A program made the translations under genes and the position numbers. 23,825 bases of DNA from Gemmatimonadota bacterium. Lineage in GTDB: Bacteria; Gemmatimonadota; Gemmatimonadetes; Gemmatimonadales; GWC2-71-9. The notes under the pieces were generated by a model that had not been told where the DNA came from, did not search any database, and saw only the letters and a program-made list of their open reading frames with translations. The stretch lies in NCBI GenBank assembly GCA_003220955.1, contig QHTW01000049.1, positions 17,974 to 41,798 on the forward strand, given 5' to 3'. This document shows positions 7,513-15,292 of this stretch, piece by piece. Numbering within the stretch: the stretch's first letter is position 1; the number at the start of each line of letters is the position of its first letter.

Positions 7513-8548
7513 GATCGGAGTACGGAATTTCGATCGTGGCCACTGCGCCGCCCGGCGGCGGCGCGTTGGTCAGCTCGAAGCGATGGCTGGGGCCGTACAG
7601 CTCGAACAGCCTCGCCCGTGTATTCGCGATGCCGAGCCCGCCTCCATTCCCGCGCTTCGGCTCGGCATTCACCCCGGGGCCGTTGTCGCGGACCGCCAGA
7701 TGCAGGCGGTCGCCTTCGCGCGTCGCGGCGATCTCGATTTCCGCCACGCGTCCGTTCGGGGCCACGCCGTGGCGGATCGCGTTCTCGACCAGCGGCTGCA
7801 GCATGAACGTCGGGACCACGGCGGACGCGGCACGCGGATCGACCCGGAACGTCACCCGCAGCCGATCGCCGAAACGCGCTTCTTGAATGGCGACATAATG
7901 ATCGAGCAGCTCGAGCTCCTGCTCGAGTGTGACGAGCGGGCCCCGCTCGCGGTTAAACGATTGCCGCAGAAGCTCCGACAGCCGGGTGATCATGCGATTC
8001 GCCTGCTTCGGGTCTTCCAGGACGAACGCGGAGATCGTGTGCAGCGTGTTGAACAGAAAGTGCGGCTGGAGCTGGCCGACGAGCGCGTCGAGCCGCGCCT
8101 GCACGAGCTGCATTTCGAGACGCGTGGCGCGCCAGGCATGGTAGAGGCCCGCGACCATTGCGTACACCAGCACGTTGAACGTCCACCAGATCGCAATGCC
8201 GTCCGACACACCGGAGACGAACGTGTGTGGCGTGCGCCACAACCCGAGGGCCCATTTCAGGCCGCCCTCGAAGCCGGCGCACGCGACCGCGGTGAGAAGA
8301 GCCATCGGAATGTGCGCGGCGATCAGGAGCACGGGGCGACGGATCCGCACCGCCCACGCCGCGAACGCGCAGACCGGCGCCGTGAACAACGCCCAGGTCC
8401 ACCAGCCCGTGAATTGCCACGCGAGGATCCAGCGCCAGGGGCGCGGCTCGGCGCCCGGCGTGGCCTGGAAATGCATCTGGATCGAGAAGAGCAGCGCCAC
8501 GGCGGACCAGGCCCCAAACACGATCAATGCGCGCTTCATGAGCCTCAT
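7493..8548 (-). CDS. LytS/YehU-type membrane histidine kinase
   Basis: The 351-residue protein has about four membrane helices in residues 6-138. The cytoplasmic part has a His_kinase (PF06580-type) box QPHFLFNTLHTISAF with phospho-acceptor H163. This is followed by a GHKL ATPase domain with N box VENAIRHG (N256), G1 box DNGPGV (D288) and G2 box GGGLGIANTRARL. No dedicated periplasmic sensor domain is present, so the signal is probably sensed in or at the membrane. It is the first gene of a two-gene operon with the overlapping response regulator. The ATG at 8548 is chosen; an ATG three codons later is equally possible. The gene diverges from a secreted NTF2-like protein. Confidence 0.92.
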   Translation of the reverse strand: MRLMKRALIVFGAWSAVALLFSIQMHFQATPGAEPRPWRWILAWQFTGWWTWALFTAPVCAFAAWAVRIRRPVLLIAAHIPMALLTAVACAGFEGGLKWALGLWRTPHTFVSGVSDGIAIWWTFNVLVYAMVAGLYHAWRATRLEMQLVQARLDALVGQLQPHFLFNTLHTISAFVLEDPKQANRMITRLSELLRQSFNRERGPLVTLEQELELLDHYVAIQEARFGDRLRVTFRVDPRAASAVVPTFMLQPLVENAIRHGVAPNGRVAEIEIAATREGDRLHLAVRDNGPGVNAEPKRGNGGGLGIANTRARLFELYGPSHRFELTNAPPPGGAVATIEIPYSDRARDYR

Positions 8549-8602
8549 GGTAGCATGGTAGGGGACCCAGGCGAGACGCGGGGGAGCGACGCCGTCAGAA
8601 TC

Positions 8603-8617
8603 CTGTGAACTTCACAG
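8603..8617. promoter_or_regulatory. Perfect 15-bp palindrome in divergent promoter region
   Basis: CTGTGAA-C-TTCACAG is a perfect inverted repeat around one central base. It lies in the 136-nt gap between the kinase start (8548, minus) and the NTF2-like gene start (8685, plus). The half-site TGTGA resembles CRP/FNR-family half-sites, but the spacing between halves is 3 nt, not the usual 6. An operator for a dimeric regulator is the simplest reading; the binder is unknown. Confidence 0.4.
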
Positions 8618-8684
8618 AGCGATAACTCGGCGCCTCTACGCCGGTTCCAGCACCGCGACCAGATTGTCGGCCGGGAGGTTACCC

Positions 8685-9548
8685 ATGCGCGTTCTGCTGC
8701 TCGCTGTCACGCTGTTCCTCGTATCCGCCGACCGGGCGTCCGATCGTGACGCGCTGCTCGCCGCCGACCGGTCGCTTTCGGACAAGACGGCTGCTTCCGG
8801 CATGCTCCAAGGCTTCGCCCCGGCGATGACCGACGACGCGGCCTATCTGTATCCCGGCGCCCTGCTGCTGCGCGGAAGCGAACACATTCGCGCGTTTCTC
8901 GAGACCAACGACTCCGTGGTCAAGCAGACATGGTCGCCGCTGTTCGCGGACGTTTCCGCCGACGGTCGTCTGGGCTACACCTACGGCTGGACCCGCGCCG
9001 GTGGCACGCGTGGCAAGTACCTCGCATGCTGGCAGAAGACGCGCGACGCGTGGCGCCTCGCGGCGTATGCGAGTACGAGGCCTACGCCCTTACCCGATTC
9101 GATTTCACCTCAGCCGGTCAAGGGGGCGCTCGGCGCGCAGGTTCGCGGCCGCGCCGATGCGAATGAGTTGATGCACGCTGACTCAGCCTTCGCGGCGCTG
9201 TCGGTGGCGAGCGGTGCCAAAACCGCGTTTCTCGCCTTCGCCACGGACAATGCAGTCTCGTTTGGCGGCGGCGCGCAGATCATGGAAGGACGGGAGGCCA
9301 TCGGCGCCGGATTCGACGGCTTCCCGGCGGGCGCGGTGCTCGAATGGTGGCCGGTGGCCGCGCAGATCGCTCGATCCGGAGATCTCGGCTGTACGGTGGG
9401 TGAGGCCAAAATTGCGAGCCTGAACCACTACAGCAAATACCTGACGATTTGGCGCCGCCAGGCGGATCGAAGTTGGAAGTTCGTAGCCGACGGCGGGAAC
9501 GTCCGACCCGCTCCGACGACTAGCGGTAGCCCGCCGCCTGAAGACTGA
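8685..9548 (+). CDS. Secreted protein with two tandem SnoaL/DUF4440 (NTF2-like) domains
   Basis: The 287-residue product begins with a short hydrophobic signal sequence (MRVLLLAVTLFLVSA). Two NTF2-like domains follow, about residues 20-140 and 160-275. Each has the pattern of a start helix with 'D.L..AD...', a central 'G...I.G.EAI' style segment and a 'W.....W....YAS/DGG' end. The family forms cone-shaped folds used as enzymes or binding domains; no catalytic site is assignable here. The ATG at 8685 is preferred because GGGAGG (8673-8678) precedes it by 6 nt; an upstream in-frame TTG at 8664 is rejected. Its last 29 nt overlap the convergent ABC transporter gene. It diverges from the kinase operon and may be under its control, which is inference. 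Confidence 0.78.
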   Translation: MRVLLLAVTLFLVSADRASDRDALLAADRSLSDKTAASGMLQGFAPAMTDDAAYLYPGALLLRGSEHIRAFLETNDSVVKQTWSPLFADVSADGRLGYTYGWTRAGGTRGKYLACWQKTRDAWRLAAYASTRPTPLPDSISPQPVKGALGAQVRGRADANELMHADSAFAALSVASGAKTAFLAFATDNAVSFGGGAQIMEGREAIGAGFDGFPAGAVLEWWPVAAQIARSGDLGCTVGEAKIASLNHYSKYLTIWRRQADRSWKFVADGGNVRPAPTTSGSPPPED

Positions 9549-11397
9549 AAAGCTCGGCGTAGAGTCCGCCGCGCGCGACCAGCTCGTCGTGCGTGCCGTC
9601 GTCCACCAGCTCGCCGCCTTTCAGGACGAGGATGCGGTCGGCCATCCGCACCGTCGAAAAGCGGTGCGAGATCAAGACCGCCATCCGCCCCTTCGTCAGC
9701 TCGGCGAAGCGTAAGAAGACTTCGTATTCGGCGCGCGCGTCGAGCGCGGCGGTGGGTTCGTCCAGAATCAGGACCTGCGCGTCGCGCATGTACGCGCGCG
9801 CCAGCGCCACTTTCTGCCACTCGCCGCCCGACAGCTCGACGCCGTTGTCGAAGCGCTTCCCCAGCATCTGGTCGTAGCCCTGCGGGACGCGCTGCACGAC
9901 AGAGTCCGCCAGGCTGCGCTGCGCGGCTTCGCGAATGCGGGCCTCGTCGCCGAGCGCCTCGATCTGACTGACGCCGATGTTCTCGCGCAGGATGAAGTCG
10001 TAGCGGACGAAATCCTGGAAGATGATGCCGATGTTCCTGCGGAGGCTCTCCAGGTCGTAGTCGCGCAGGTCGACACCGTCGAGTAACACGCGGCCCTCGT
10101 CGGGATCGTACAGCCGCGCCAGCAGCTTCACCAACGTCGTCTTTCCCGCTCCGTTTTCTCCGACCAACGCAATGCGCTCGTGCGGCTCGAACGCGAACGT
10201 GAGACCGCGCACCGCCCAGCGCTGCGAGCCCGGGTAGCGGAACCCGACGTTCTCGAACCGGAATCCCGACGCGAGCGGTTTCGGGACCGCGCGGGCGCCC
10301 GGCTTCGAGGTGACGGTCGGCTGCACATCGAAGAACGTGAATAAGTCGCTCAGATAGAGGCTCTGTTCGTAAATCGATGAGAGCGAGATCAGCACGCTCT
10401 GGATCAGACTTCTGCTCGCACGGAACGAGCCGGCCAAGAATGTCAGCGTGCCGATCGAGAACACGCCGAGCACGGTGCGATAGATGATCACCACGTAGGC
10501 GCCGTAATAGCCCAGTGTGCCGAGCGTGACCAGCAGCGTCGAGACGATGTTGCGCCGAATCGACAGCTGCTTGTTCTCCTGGTAGAACTTCTCGGACAGG
10601 TCGGCGTAGCGACTCACCAAAAAGTCCGACAGGCCGAACAGCTTCACCTCTTTGGCCGACTCGTCCGAGGCTCCCATGTAGCGCAGGTAGTCGAGCAGCC
10701 GTCGCTCCGGCGTCCACTTGAAGAGAAGCGAGTAGCCCAGCGAGGCGAAATGCGCCTCGCCGAGGAAAGCCGGCAGCACCGCGACCGTCAGCAATAACAG
10801 CAGCCACGGCAGCTGCACGAGCAGCACGCTCGCCAGGGCGATCAGTGTGACGAGGTCTTGTGCCGTTCCGAGCAGGAGCGTGAACAGGCCGATGCGTCCG
10901 ACGGTCTGGCGGCGCGCGCGCTCGAGATGATCGTAGATCTCGGCGTCTTCGAACTGCGCGAGATCGAGCGTCGCGGCATGGCGCATCAACCGGACGCTCA
11001 GCCGGTTCGCGAACAGGTCGCCGAGCAGGCTCTCGAGCAATGACGAGAGGCGGGCAAGTCCTTCGCCCACCACCGCGATGCCGAGCTCCAACGCGATGAG
11101 AACGGCGAGATGCCACCAATCGGGGAGCCCACCGGCCCGGACGGTGGCGACTCCCGCGATGACGGCGTCGATGATGAGCTTGCCGATCCACAGGACCGCC
11201 ACGGGGATGAACGACCGAATCGCCCGGAGCAGCAGGATGGAAATCGTGTAGCCGCGGTGTGTTTGAAACACGAGCCGCACGAGCGGGGGGACGTGTTTCA
11301 ATGCGGCGAGCCGTTCGCCCCAGGTGGGCGGCGCATCCGGGCTGGCACCTTGAGCGGCGCGTGCTGCACGATACAGCCGGCGTTTGCCCATGGGCAT
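9520..11397 (-). CDS. ABC exporter, fused permease and ATPase
   Basis: The 625-residue half-transporter has a transmembrane domain of about six helices (residues 45-345) and a C-terminal nucleotide-binding domain. All ATPase motifs are intact: Walker A GENGAGKT (about 413-421), Q-loop IIFQDF, signature LSGGE (522-526), Walker B VLILDEP (542-548), D-loop AALD and H-loop H578. It should act as a homodimer, or heterodimer, exporting a lipid, peptide or drug. Cargo cannot be deduced. The start is the ATG at 11397; the ATG two codons later (11391) is equally plausible. The 3' end overlaps the convergent NTF2-like gene by 29 nt. It diverges from the DUF1800 gene across only 35 nt. Confidence 0.94.
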   Translation of the reverse strand: MPMGKRRLYRAARAAQGASPDAPPTWGERLAALKHVPPLVRLVFQTHRGYTISILLLRAIRSFIPVAVLWIGKLIIDAVIAGVATVRAGGLPDWWHLAVLIALELGIAVVGEGLARLSSLLESLLGDLFANRLSVRLMRHAATLDLAQFEDAEIYDHLERARRQTVGRIGLFTLLLGTAQDLVTLIALASVLLVQLPWLLLLLTVAVLPAFLGEAHFASLGYSLLFKWTPERRLLDYLRYMGASDESAKEVKLFGLSDFLVSRYADLSEKFYQENKQLSIRRNIVSTLLVTLGTLGYYGAYVVIIYRTVLGVFSIGTLTFLAGSFRASRSLIQSVLISLSSIYEQSLYLSDLFTFFDVQPTVTSKPGARAVPKPLASGFRFENVGFRYPGSQRWAVRGLTFAFEPHERIALVGENGAGKTTLVKLLARLYDPDEGRVLLDGVDLRDYDLESLRRNIGIIFQDFVRYDFILRENIGVSQIEALGDEARIREAAQRSLADSVVQRVPQGYDQMLGKRFDNGVELSGGEWQKVALARAYMRDAQVLILDEPTAALDARAEYEVFLRFAELTKGRMAVLISHRFSTVRMADRILVLKGGELVDDGTHDELVARGGLYAELFSLQAAGYR

Positions 11398-11432
11398 TAA
11401 CTTGGCTTCGGGAAGGACGTCAGACCAGACAC

Positions 11433-12995
11433 ATGCTATCCATCGTGGCCGCTGTCTGTTTGCTGACCGCGCAAGCTCCCGGTCCGGGCCTCACCGCGCG
11501 CGATTCGGCATTTCACGCCCTGAATCGGCTGGCCTACGGCGCCCGTCCCGGCGAAGCGGACAGCGTCGCCAGGGTCGGCGTGATGCGGTGGATCGAGCAG
11601 CAGCTCGACGCCGACCACATTTCGGACTCCCGTCTCGCCCAGCGCGAGCACGAATTCAAGATCCTCCACTACGATCGCGGCGACCTCGCTGAGCGTTTTG
11701 GCACCGCACAGCGTGAGCGGCAACGCAGGCAACGCGAAATGAAGGCCGGGGATACTACGAACCTGGATGCCGTTGGCCCGATGCGAGAATTTCGCGACTT
11801 GGGCGGCGAGCTCCAGCAACTCGCGATCGTCCGGGCCGCGGTGTCGGAGCGGCAGCTGCGCGAGGTGATGGTCGATTTCTGGACGAACCACTTCAACGTC
11901 TTTGTAGGCAAGGGAGCCGACCGGTTCCTCTTGCCTTCCTATATAGAGGAAACGATCCGGCCGCGCGCGCTGGGGCGCTTCGAGGACCTGCTCATCGCGA
12001 CGGCGCGCAGCCCCGCCATGCTCTTCTATCTGGATAATGCGCAGAGCGTGGCGCCGGGCTCCGCGCCGCCGCGGCCAATGATGGCGCCGTTCCGCCGGCG
12101 GCGATTCGGCATGAACGAGCTGCCGGAAGATCGCCGGCGCCGGCCGACCGGCATCAACGAGAATTACGCACGCGAGTTAATGGAGCTCCACACGCTCGGC
12201 GTCGACGGCGGCTACACGCAACAGGACGTCATCAACGTGGCGCGCATCTTCACCGGCTGGAGCATTCAGCCTCCGGAGCGCGGCGCGGGATTCGCGTACC
12301 ACGATTGGGCACACGATCAAGGCGACAAAGTCGTGCTCGGCCAGAAGTTCGAGAGTGACGGCGAGGATGAAGGCGTACGGCTTCTCAAATTCCTGGCGAG
12401 CCAACACGCGACGATGCACCACGTGAGCGCAAAGCTGTGCGCTCGATTCGTGGCGGATGAGCCGCCCGACGACTGTGTCGACGCTGCGGTGGCGGCGTGG
12501 CAGAAGACGCACGGAGACATCCGCGCGGTGTTGCGCGCCATCTTCACGTCGCCGGACTTCTGGGCCCCGCAGGTCGTTCGCGCGAAGGTGAAGACGCCGT
12601 TCGAGTTCGTCGTGAGCGCGGTGCGTGCGGCCGGCATCGAGCCCGACTCTACGCCGCGCCTTGCGCGGCTGGTCGGCAGGCTCGGCGAGCCGCTGTATCA
12701 GCAGCCGGCGCCGACCGGGTATCCAGAGACCGAGGCGCATTGGGTGAACAGCGGGGCGCTGCTCGCCCGCATGAATGCGGCACTGATGCTGGCGAAGCAG
12801 TGCTCGAGCGTTCCCACGGTCCCCGATCACTCGCAGCTCGTGGAGGCGATCGATCAGAAACTGCTCGGCGGCACCATGTCCGCACACACGAAAAGCGTCA
12901 TTCTCGAACAGTTGGCAGATATCAACGATCCGGAGCAGGCACGTACTCTGGCTGTGGGTCTAGCCTTGGGCGGACCTGATTTTCAAAGACAATGA
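11433..12995 (+). CDS. DUF1800 family protein
   Basis: The 520-residue product has a short hydrophobic N-terminus (MLSIVAAVCLLTAQAPG), so it is probably exported. Typical DUF1800 features are HALNRLAYGARPGE near the start, VMVDFWTNHFNVF, and NENYARELMELHTLGVDGGYTQ-type residues around 241-265 followed by VINVARIFTGW. The family is uncharacterised but is nearly always next to a DUF1501 gene, as here. The true start is taken as ATG 11433, because residues encoded upstream overlap the divergent transporter gene and its promoter. The stop overlaps the next start as ATGA, showing translational coupling. Low-complexity RRRR-rich stretches (about residues 213-240) interrupt the conserved core. Confidence 0.9.
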   Translation: MLSIVAAVCLLTAQAPGPGLTARDSAFHALNRLAYGARPGEADSVARVGVMRWIEQQLDADHISDSRLAQREHEFKILHYDRGDLAERFGTAQRERQRRQREMKAGDTTNLDAVGPMREFRDLGGELQQLAIVRAAVSERQLREVMVDFWTNHFNVFVGKGADRFLLPSYIEETIRPRALGRFEDLLIATARSPAMLFYLDNAQSVAPGSAPPRPMMAPFRRRRFGMNELPEDRRRRPTGINENYARELMELHTLGVDGGYTQQDVINVARIFTGWSIQPPERGAGFAYHDWAHDQGDKVVLGQKFESDGEDEGVRLLKFLASQHATMHHVSAKLCARFVADEPPDDCVDAAVAAWQKTHGDIRAVLRAIFTSPDFWAPQVVRAKVKTPFEFVVSAVRAAGIEPDSTPRLARLVGRLGEPLYQQPAPTGYPETEAHWVNSGALLARMNAALMLAKQCSSVPTVPDHSQLVEAIDQKLLGGTMSAHTKSVILEQLADINDPEQARTLAVGLALGGPDFQRQ

Positions 12996-14242
12996 CGATC
13001 TCGCGACGCGTGTTCGTAAAGGCTGGCGGCCTGGCGTTGGTAAGCCTGGGCCTCGATCCCTTGTTTCTCGGTCGCGCTGCCTACGCCTTGGGCCGCCCCT
13101 TCGGCGCCCCGGGTCCGATTCTCGTCTGCCTCTTTCAGCGCGGTGCGGTCGACGGCCTGAACATGATCGTGCCGCACGGCGAGCCGGCGTATTACCAGGA
13201 GCGCCCGCGCATCGCCATTCCCGCGACGGATGTCGTGGATCTCGACGGTCATTTCGGGCTGCATCCGAGTCTGGCGCCGCTCAAAGCGCTGTGGGACAAC
13301 AAAAGCCTCGCCGCGATTCACGCGATCGGCTCGCCCGATGCGACGCGCAGTCACTTCGACGCGCAGGATTACATGGAAACGGGCACACCCGGGGTGAAGA
13401 GCACCGCGGACGGCTGGGCGAATCGCTACTGCCAGCACGACCGCGAGCACGCGAATACGCCGTTCCGTGCGGTCGCGTTCGGTCCCCAGCTGCCGCGCGC
13501 GCTGGCCGGCAGCGCCCCGTCGCTGGCGATCGACGACCTCCAGGCGTTCGGGTTACGCGTTCCGCAGGAAGCGGCGCGCGATCGCTTGACGCGCGCCTTC
13601 GAAGAGCTGTACGACGGCGCGGGCACGGGCCTGCTGGCGTCGTCGTCGCGGGAGGGGTTCGAAGCGGTCCAGATGTTGAAGCGCGCCGATCCCACGCAGT
13701 ACCGGCCCGATAACGGCGTCGAGTATCCGCCGGGACGGCTCGGCAAGACCCTGCTGCAAATCGCGCAGCTGATCAAAGCCGACGTCGGGCTGGAGATCGC
13801 CTTTGCCGATTGCGGCGGCTGGGACACGCACGTGAATCAGGGATCGAGCGAGGGCCAGCTCGCGGCGCGGCTGCGCGAGCTGGGCCTGGCGCTGGCCGCG
13901 TTCGACAAGGATCTCGGCGACCGCATGCGCAACGTCGTCGTCCTCACGATGTCGGAGTTCGGCCGAACGATCCACGAGAACGGCAACAGCGGCACCGATC
14001 ACGGCCACGCGACCGCGATGCTCGCGCTCGGTGGACCGGTGAACGGTGGTCGGGTGCTGGGGCGTTGGCCGGGGCTCAGCGTCGAGCAACGCTTCGAGGG
14101 ACGCGACGTCGCCGTGACGACCGATTTCCGCGATCTGTTCGGCGAAATCCTCGCGCGTCACCTCGGCGCGACGGATCTTGGGGCCGTCTTCCCGGGCTAT
14201 GAACCGAGTCCGGGGCGATTCCTCGGCGCGATTCGCGGGTAG
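12992..14242 (+). CDS. DUF1501 family protein with Tat signal
   Basis: The 416-residue protein starts with a twin-arginine signal (SRRVFVK at residues 4-10, then a hydrophobic stretch ending AAYA), so it should be exported folded through Tat. DUF1501 proteins belong to the alkaline-phosphatase-like/sulfatase superfamily. Visible signatures include GAVDGLNMIVPHGE, HFDAQDYMETGTPG, GGWDTHVNQG at about residue 274 and MSEFGRTIHENGNSGTDHGHA at about 320, which contain likely metal-binding Asp and His residues. Its function is not established. The ATGA overlap with the DUF1800 gene indicates a stoichiometric pair, probably a periplasmic complex. The stop abuts the stop of the convergent HAD gene (TAGCTA). 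Confidence 0.92.
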   Translation: MTISRRVFVKAGGLALVSLGLDPLFLGRAAYALGRPFGAPGPILVCLFQRGAVDGLNMIVPHGEPAYYQERPRIAIPATDVVDLDGHFGLHPSLAPLKALWDNKSLAAIHAIGSPDATRSHFDAQDYMETGTPGVKSTADGWANRYCQHDREHANTPFRAVAFGPQLPRALAGSAPSLAIDDLQAFGLRVPQEAARDRLTRAFEELYDGAGTGLLASSSREGFEAVQMLKRADPTQYRPDNGVEYPPGRLGKTLLQIAQLIKADVGLEIAFADCGGWDTHVNQGSSEGQLAARLRELGLALAAFDKDLGDRMRNVVVLTMSEFGRTIHENGNSGTDHGHATAMLALGGPVNGGRVLGRWPGLSVEQRFEGRDVAVTTDFRDLFGEILARHLGATDLGAVFPGYEPSPGRFLGAIRG

Positions 14243-15067
14243 CTAGGCGCTGGCGGCGGCGTCCAGCCGAATGACGCCGTCGCCGGCACCGTCGCGGATC
14301 GTCAGCCAATCGGTCCGCACGCGGTCCCATTCCTGAATCACGAGCCCCTGATCCTCGAACAGCGCGCGGATCTGGCTCGGACCGAACCCGGCGATCTCCT
14401 CGAGCAGCGGCACGAGCACCGACAGCGCGTCGTCGCTGATGACCGTGCGCTTGGCGATCTGCGCGATTTCCCGGGCCTCCGACGCGGCGATCGTGAAGCC
14501 TTCGCCGCGATTGACGTGCAGCATCACCGGAATGTCCGACTGCCCGTCGCCGACATAGATCACTTGATCGCGCGGAACGACATGCCGCGCGCGGATCTCT
14601 TCGACCGCGGCGACCTTGCCGTAGCCGGCGGCGACCCGCAGGAGCGAGCCGATTTGACCGCTGTCTTCCTGGAACTGAAACCGGGTGCCCACGACATGAT
14701 CGGCCGGGACGATGCCCTCGAGCGCCGAGAGCACGACCTCCTCGGGAGCCGCCGAGATCACGTAGAAATCGAAACGGTGCCCGTCGATTCCCTGCGCGAG
14801 CATCCGGCTGAGCAGCTCGACATTCCGCTTGAGCCGCACGCGCCGGCCCACGGCCAGCAGGTCCTTGCGGGTCACGCGGCGAAAATCGGGATCGTGGGCC
14901 AGCAGGTACGCCAGCTCCGCGCCCTGTTGCACCAGATTGAGCTGCGAGAGCGCCGCGACGCGCTCGCCAAAACTATTGATGCCCAGCATCTCGCTCAGCA
15001 CGAGGCCGGAGTCGTTGAAGCTCAATGTTTGATCGAAGTCACTTGCCAGCAGGTAATGCCTCTTCAT
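14243..15067 (-). CDS. HAD-superfamily phosphatase (SerB-like)
   Basis: With the ATG at 15067 the product is 274 residues. The HAD motifs are D10-F-D12-Q-T (motif I nucleophile and acid/base), S105 (VISAAP, motif II), K151 (motif III) and GDGQSD at 173-178 (motif IV). This pattern fits the phosphoserine phosphatase-like HAD-IB group, acting on a small phosphorylated metabolite in the cytoplasm. The start is chosen because AAGGAG lies 5 nt upstream (15078-15073); a longer frame to 15112 would run into the terminator hairpin. A terminator for the upstream minus-strand transcript lies only about 30 nt before the start. The substrate is unknown. Confidence 0.88.
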   Translation of the reverse strand: MKRHYLLASDFDQTLSFNDSGLVLSEMLGINSFGERVAALSQLNLVQQGAELAYLLAHDPDFRRVTRKDLLAVGRRVRLKRNVELLSRMLAQGIDGHRFDFYVISAAPEEVVLSALEGIVPADHVVGTRFQFQEDSGQIGSLLRVAAGYGKVAAVEEIRARHVVPRDQVIYVGDGQSDIPVMLHVNRGEGFTIAASEAREIAQIAKRTVISDDALSVLVPLLEEIAGFGPSQIRALFEDQGLVIQEWDRVRTDWLTIRDGAGDGVIRLDAAASA

Positions 15068-15095
15068 TCCATCTCCTTCGTTGAAGCTGCGCAAC

Positions 15096-15125
15096 AAAAA
15101 GGCCCGCTCCATCGTGGGGCGGGCC
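15096..15125 (-). terminator. Intrinsic terminator read on the minus strand
   Basis: On the minus strand GGCCCGCCCC (15125-15116), loop ACGAT and GGAGCGGGCC (15110-15101) form a 10-bp stem with one C-A mismatch, followed at once by TTTTT (15100-15096). This is a classical terminator for the HtrA-like transcript, whose stop is at 15293. It sits immediately upstream of the HAD ribosome site. Confidence 0.75.
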
Positions 15126-15242
15126 GATCTGCGCGTTTGCGACTAAACCTATCGCGTTAGCTAGCGCCCGGCCTCCCCAAAAGGTTCCCGGTGTCGAGCA
15201 TTTTCGAATTGCACGCGCACTTCGTCATGGCACGAAGGTAAG

Positions 15243-15258
15243 TGCAACGGCCGTTGCA
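15243..15258. promoter_or_regulatory. Perfect 16-bp palindrome in HAD upstream region
   Basis: TGCAACGGCCGTTGCA is a perfect palindrome with no spacer, so it cannot form a normal hairpin loop. It lies in the 225-nt region between the HtrA-like stop and the HAD start. A dimer-binding operator is the likeliest function. The rest of this gap holds the terminator at 15096-15125 and nothing else I can assign. Confidence 0.3.
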
Positions 15259-15292
15259 GGTCAACTGCCGCGCTGTCACGAGCGCGTCACAG

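Noticed and set aside
9428..11191. A 587-codon minus-strand frame inside the ABC transporter
   Set aside because: It lies in another frame of the same strand as the transporter, has no recognisable motif, and is rich in Arg, Ala and Gly as expected for a shadow.
15126..15242. Possible tRNA or small RNA in the gap before the HAD gene
   Set aside because: I looked for a cloverleaf and a T-loop and found no consistent acceptor stem; only weak inverted repeats are present.
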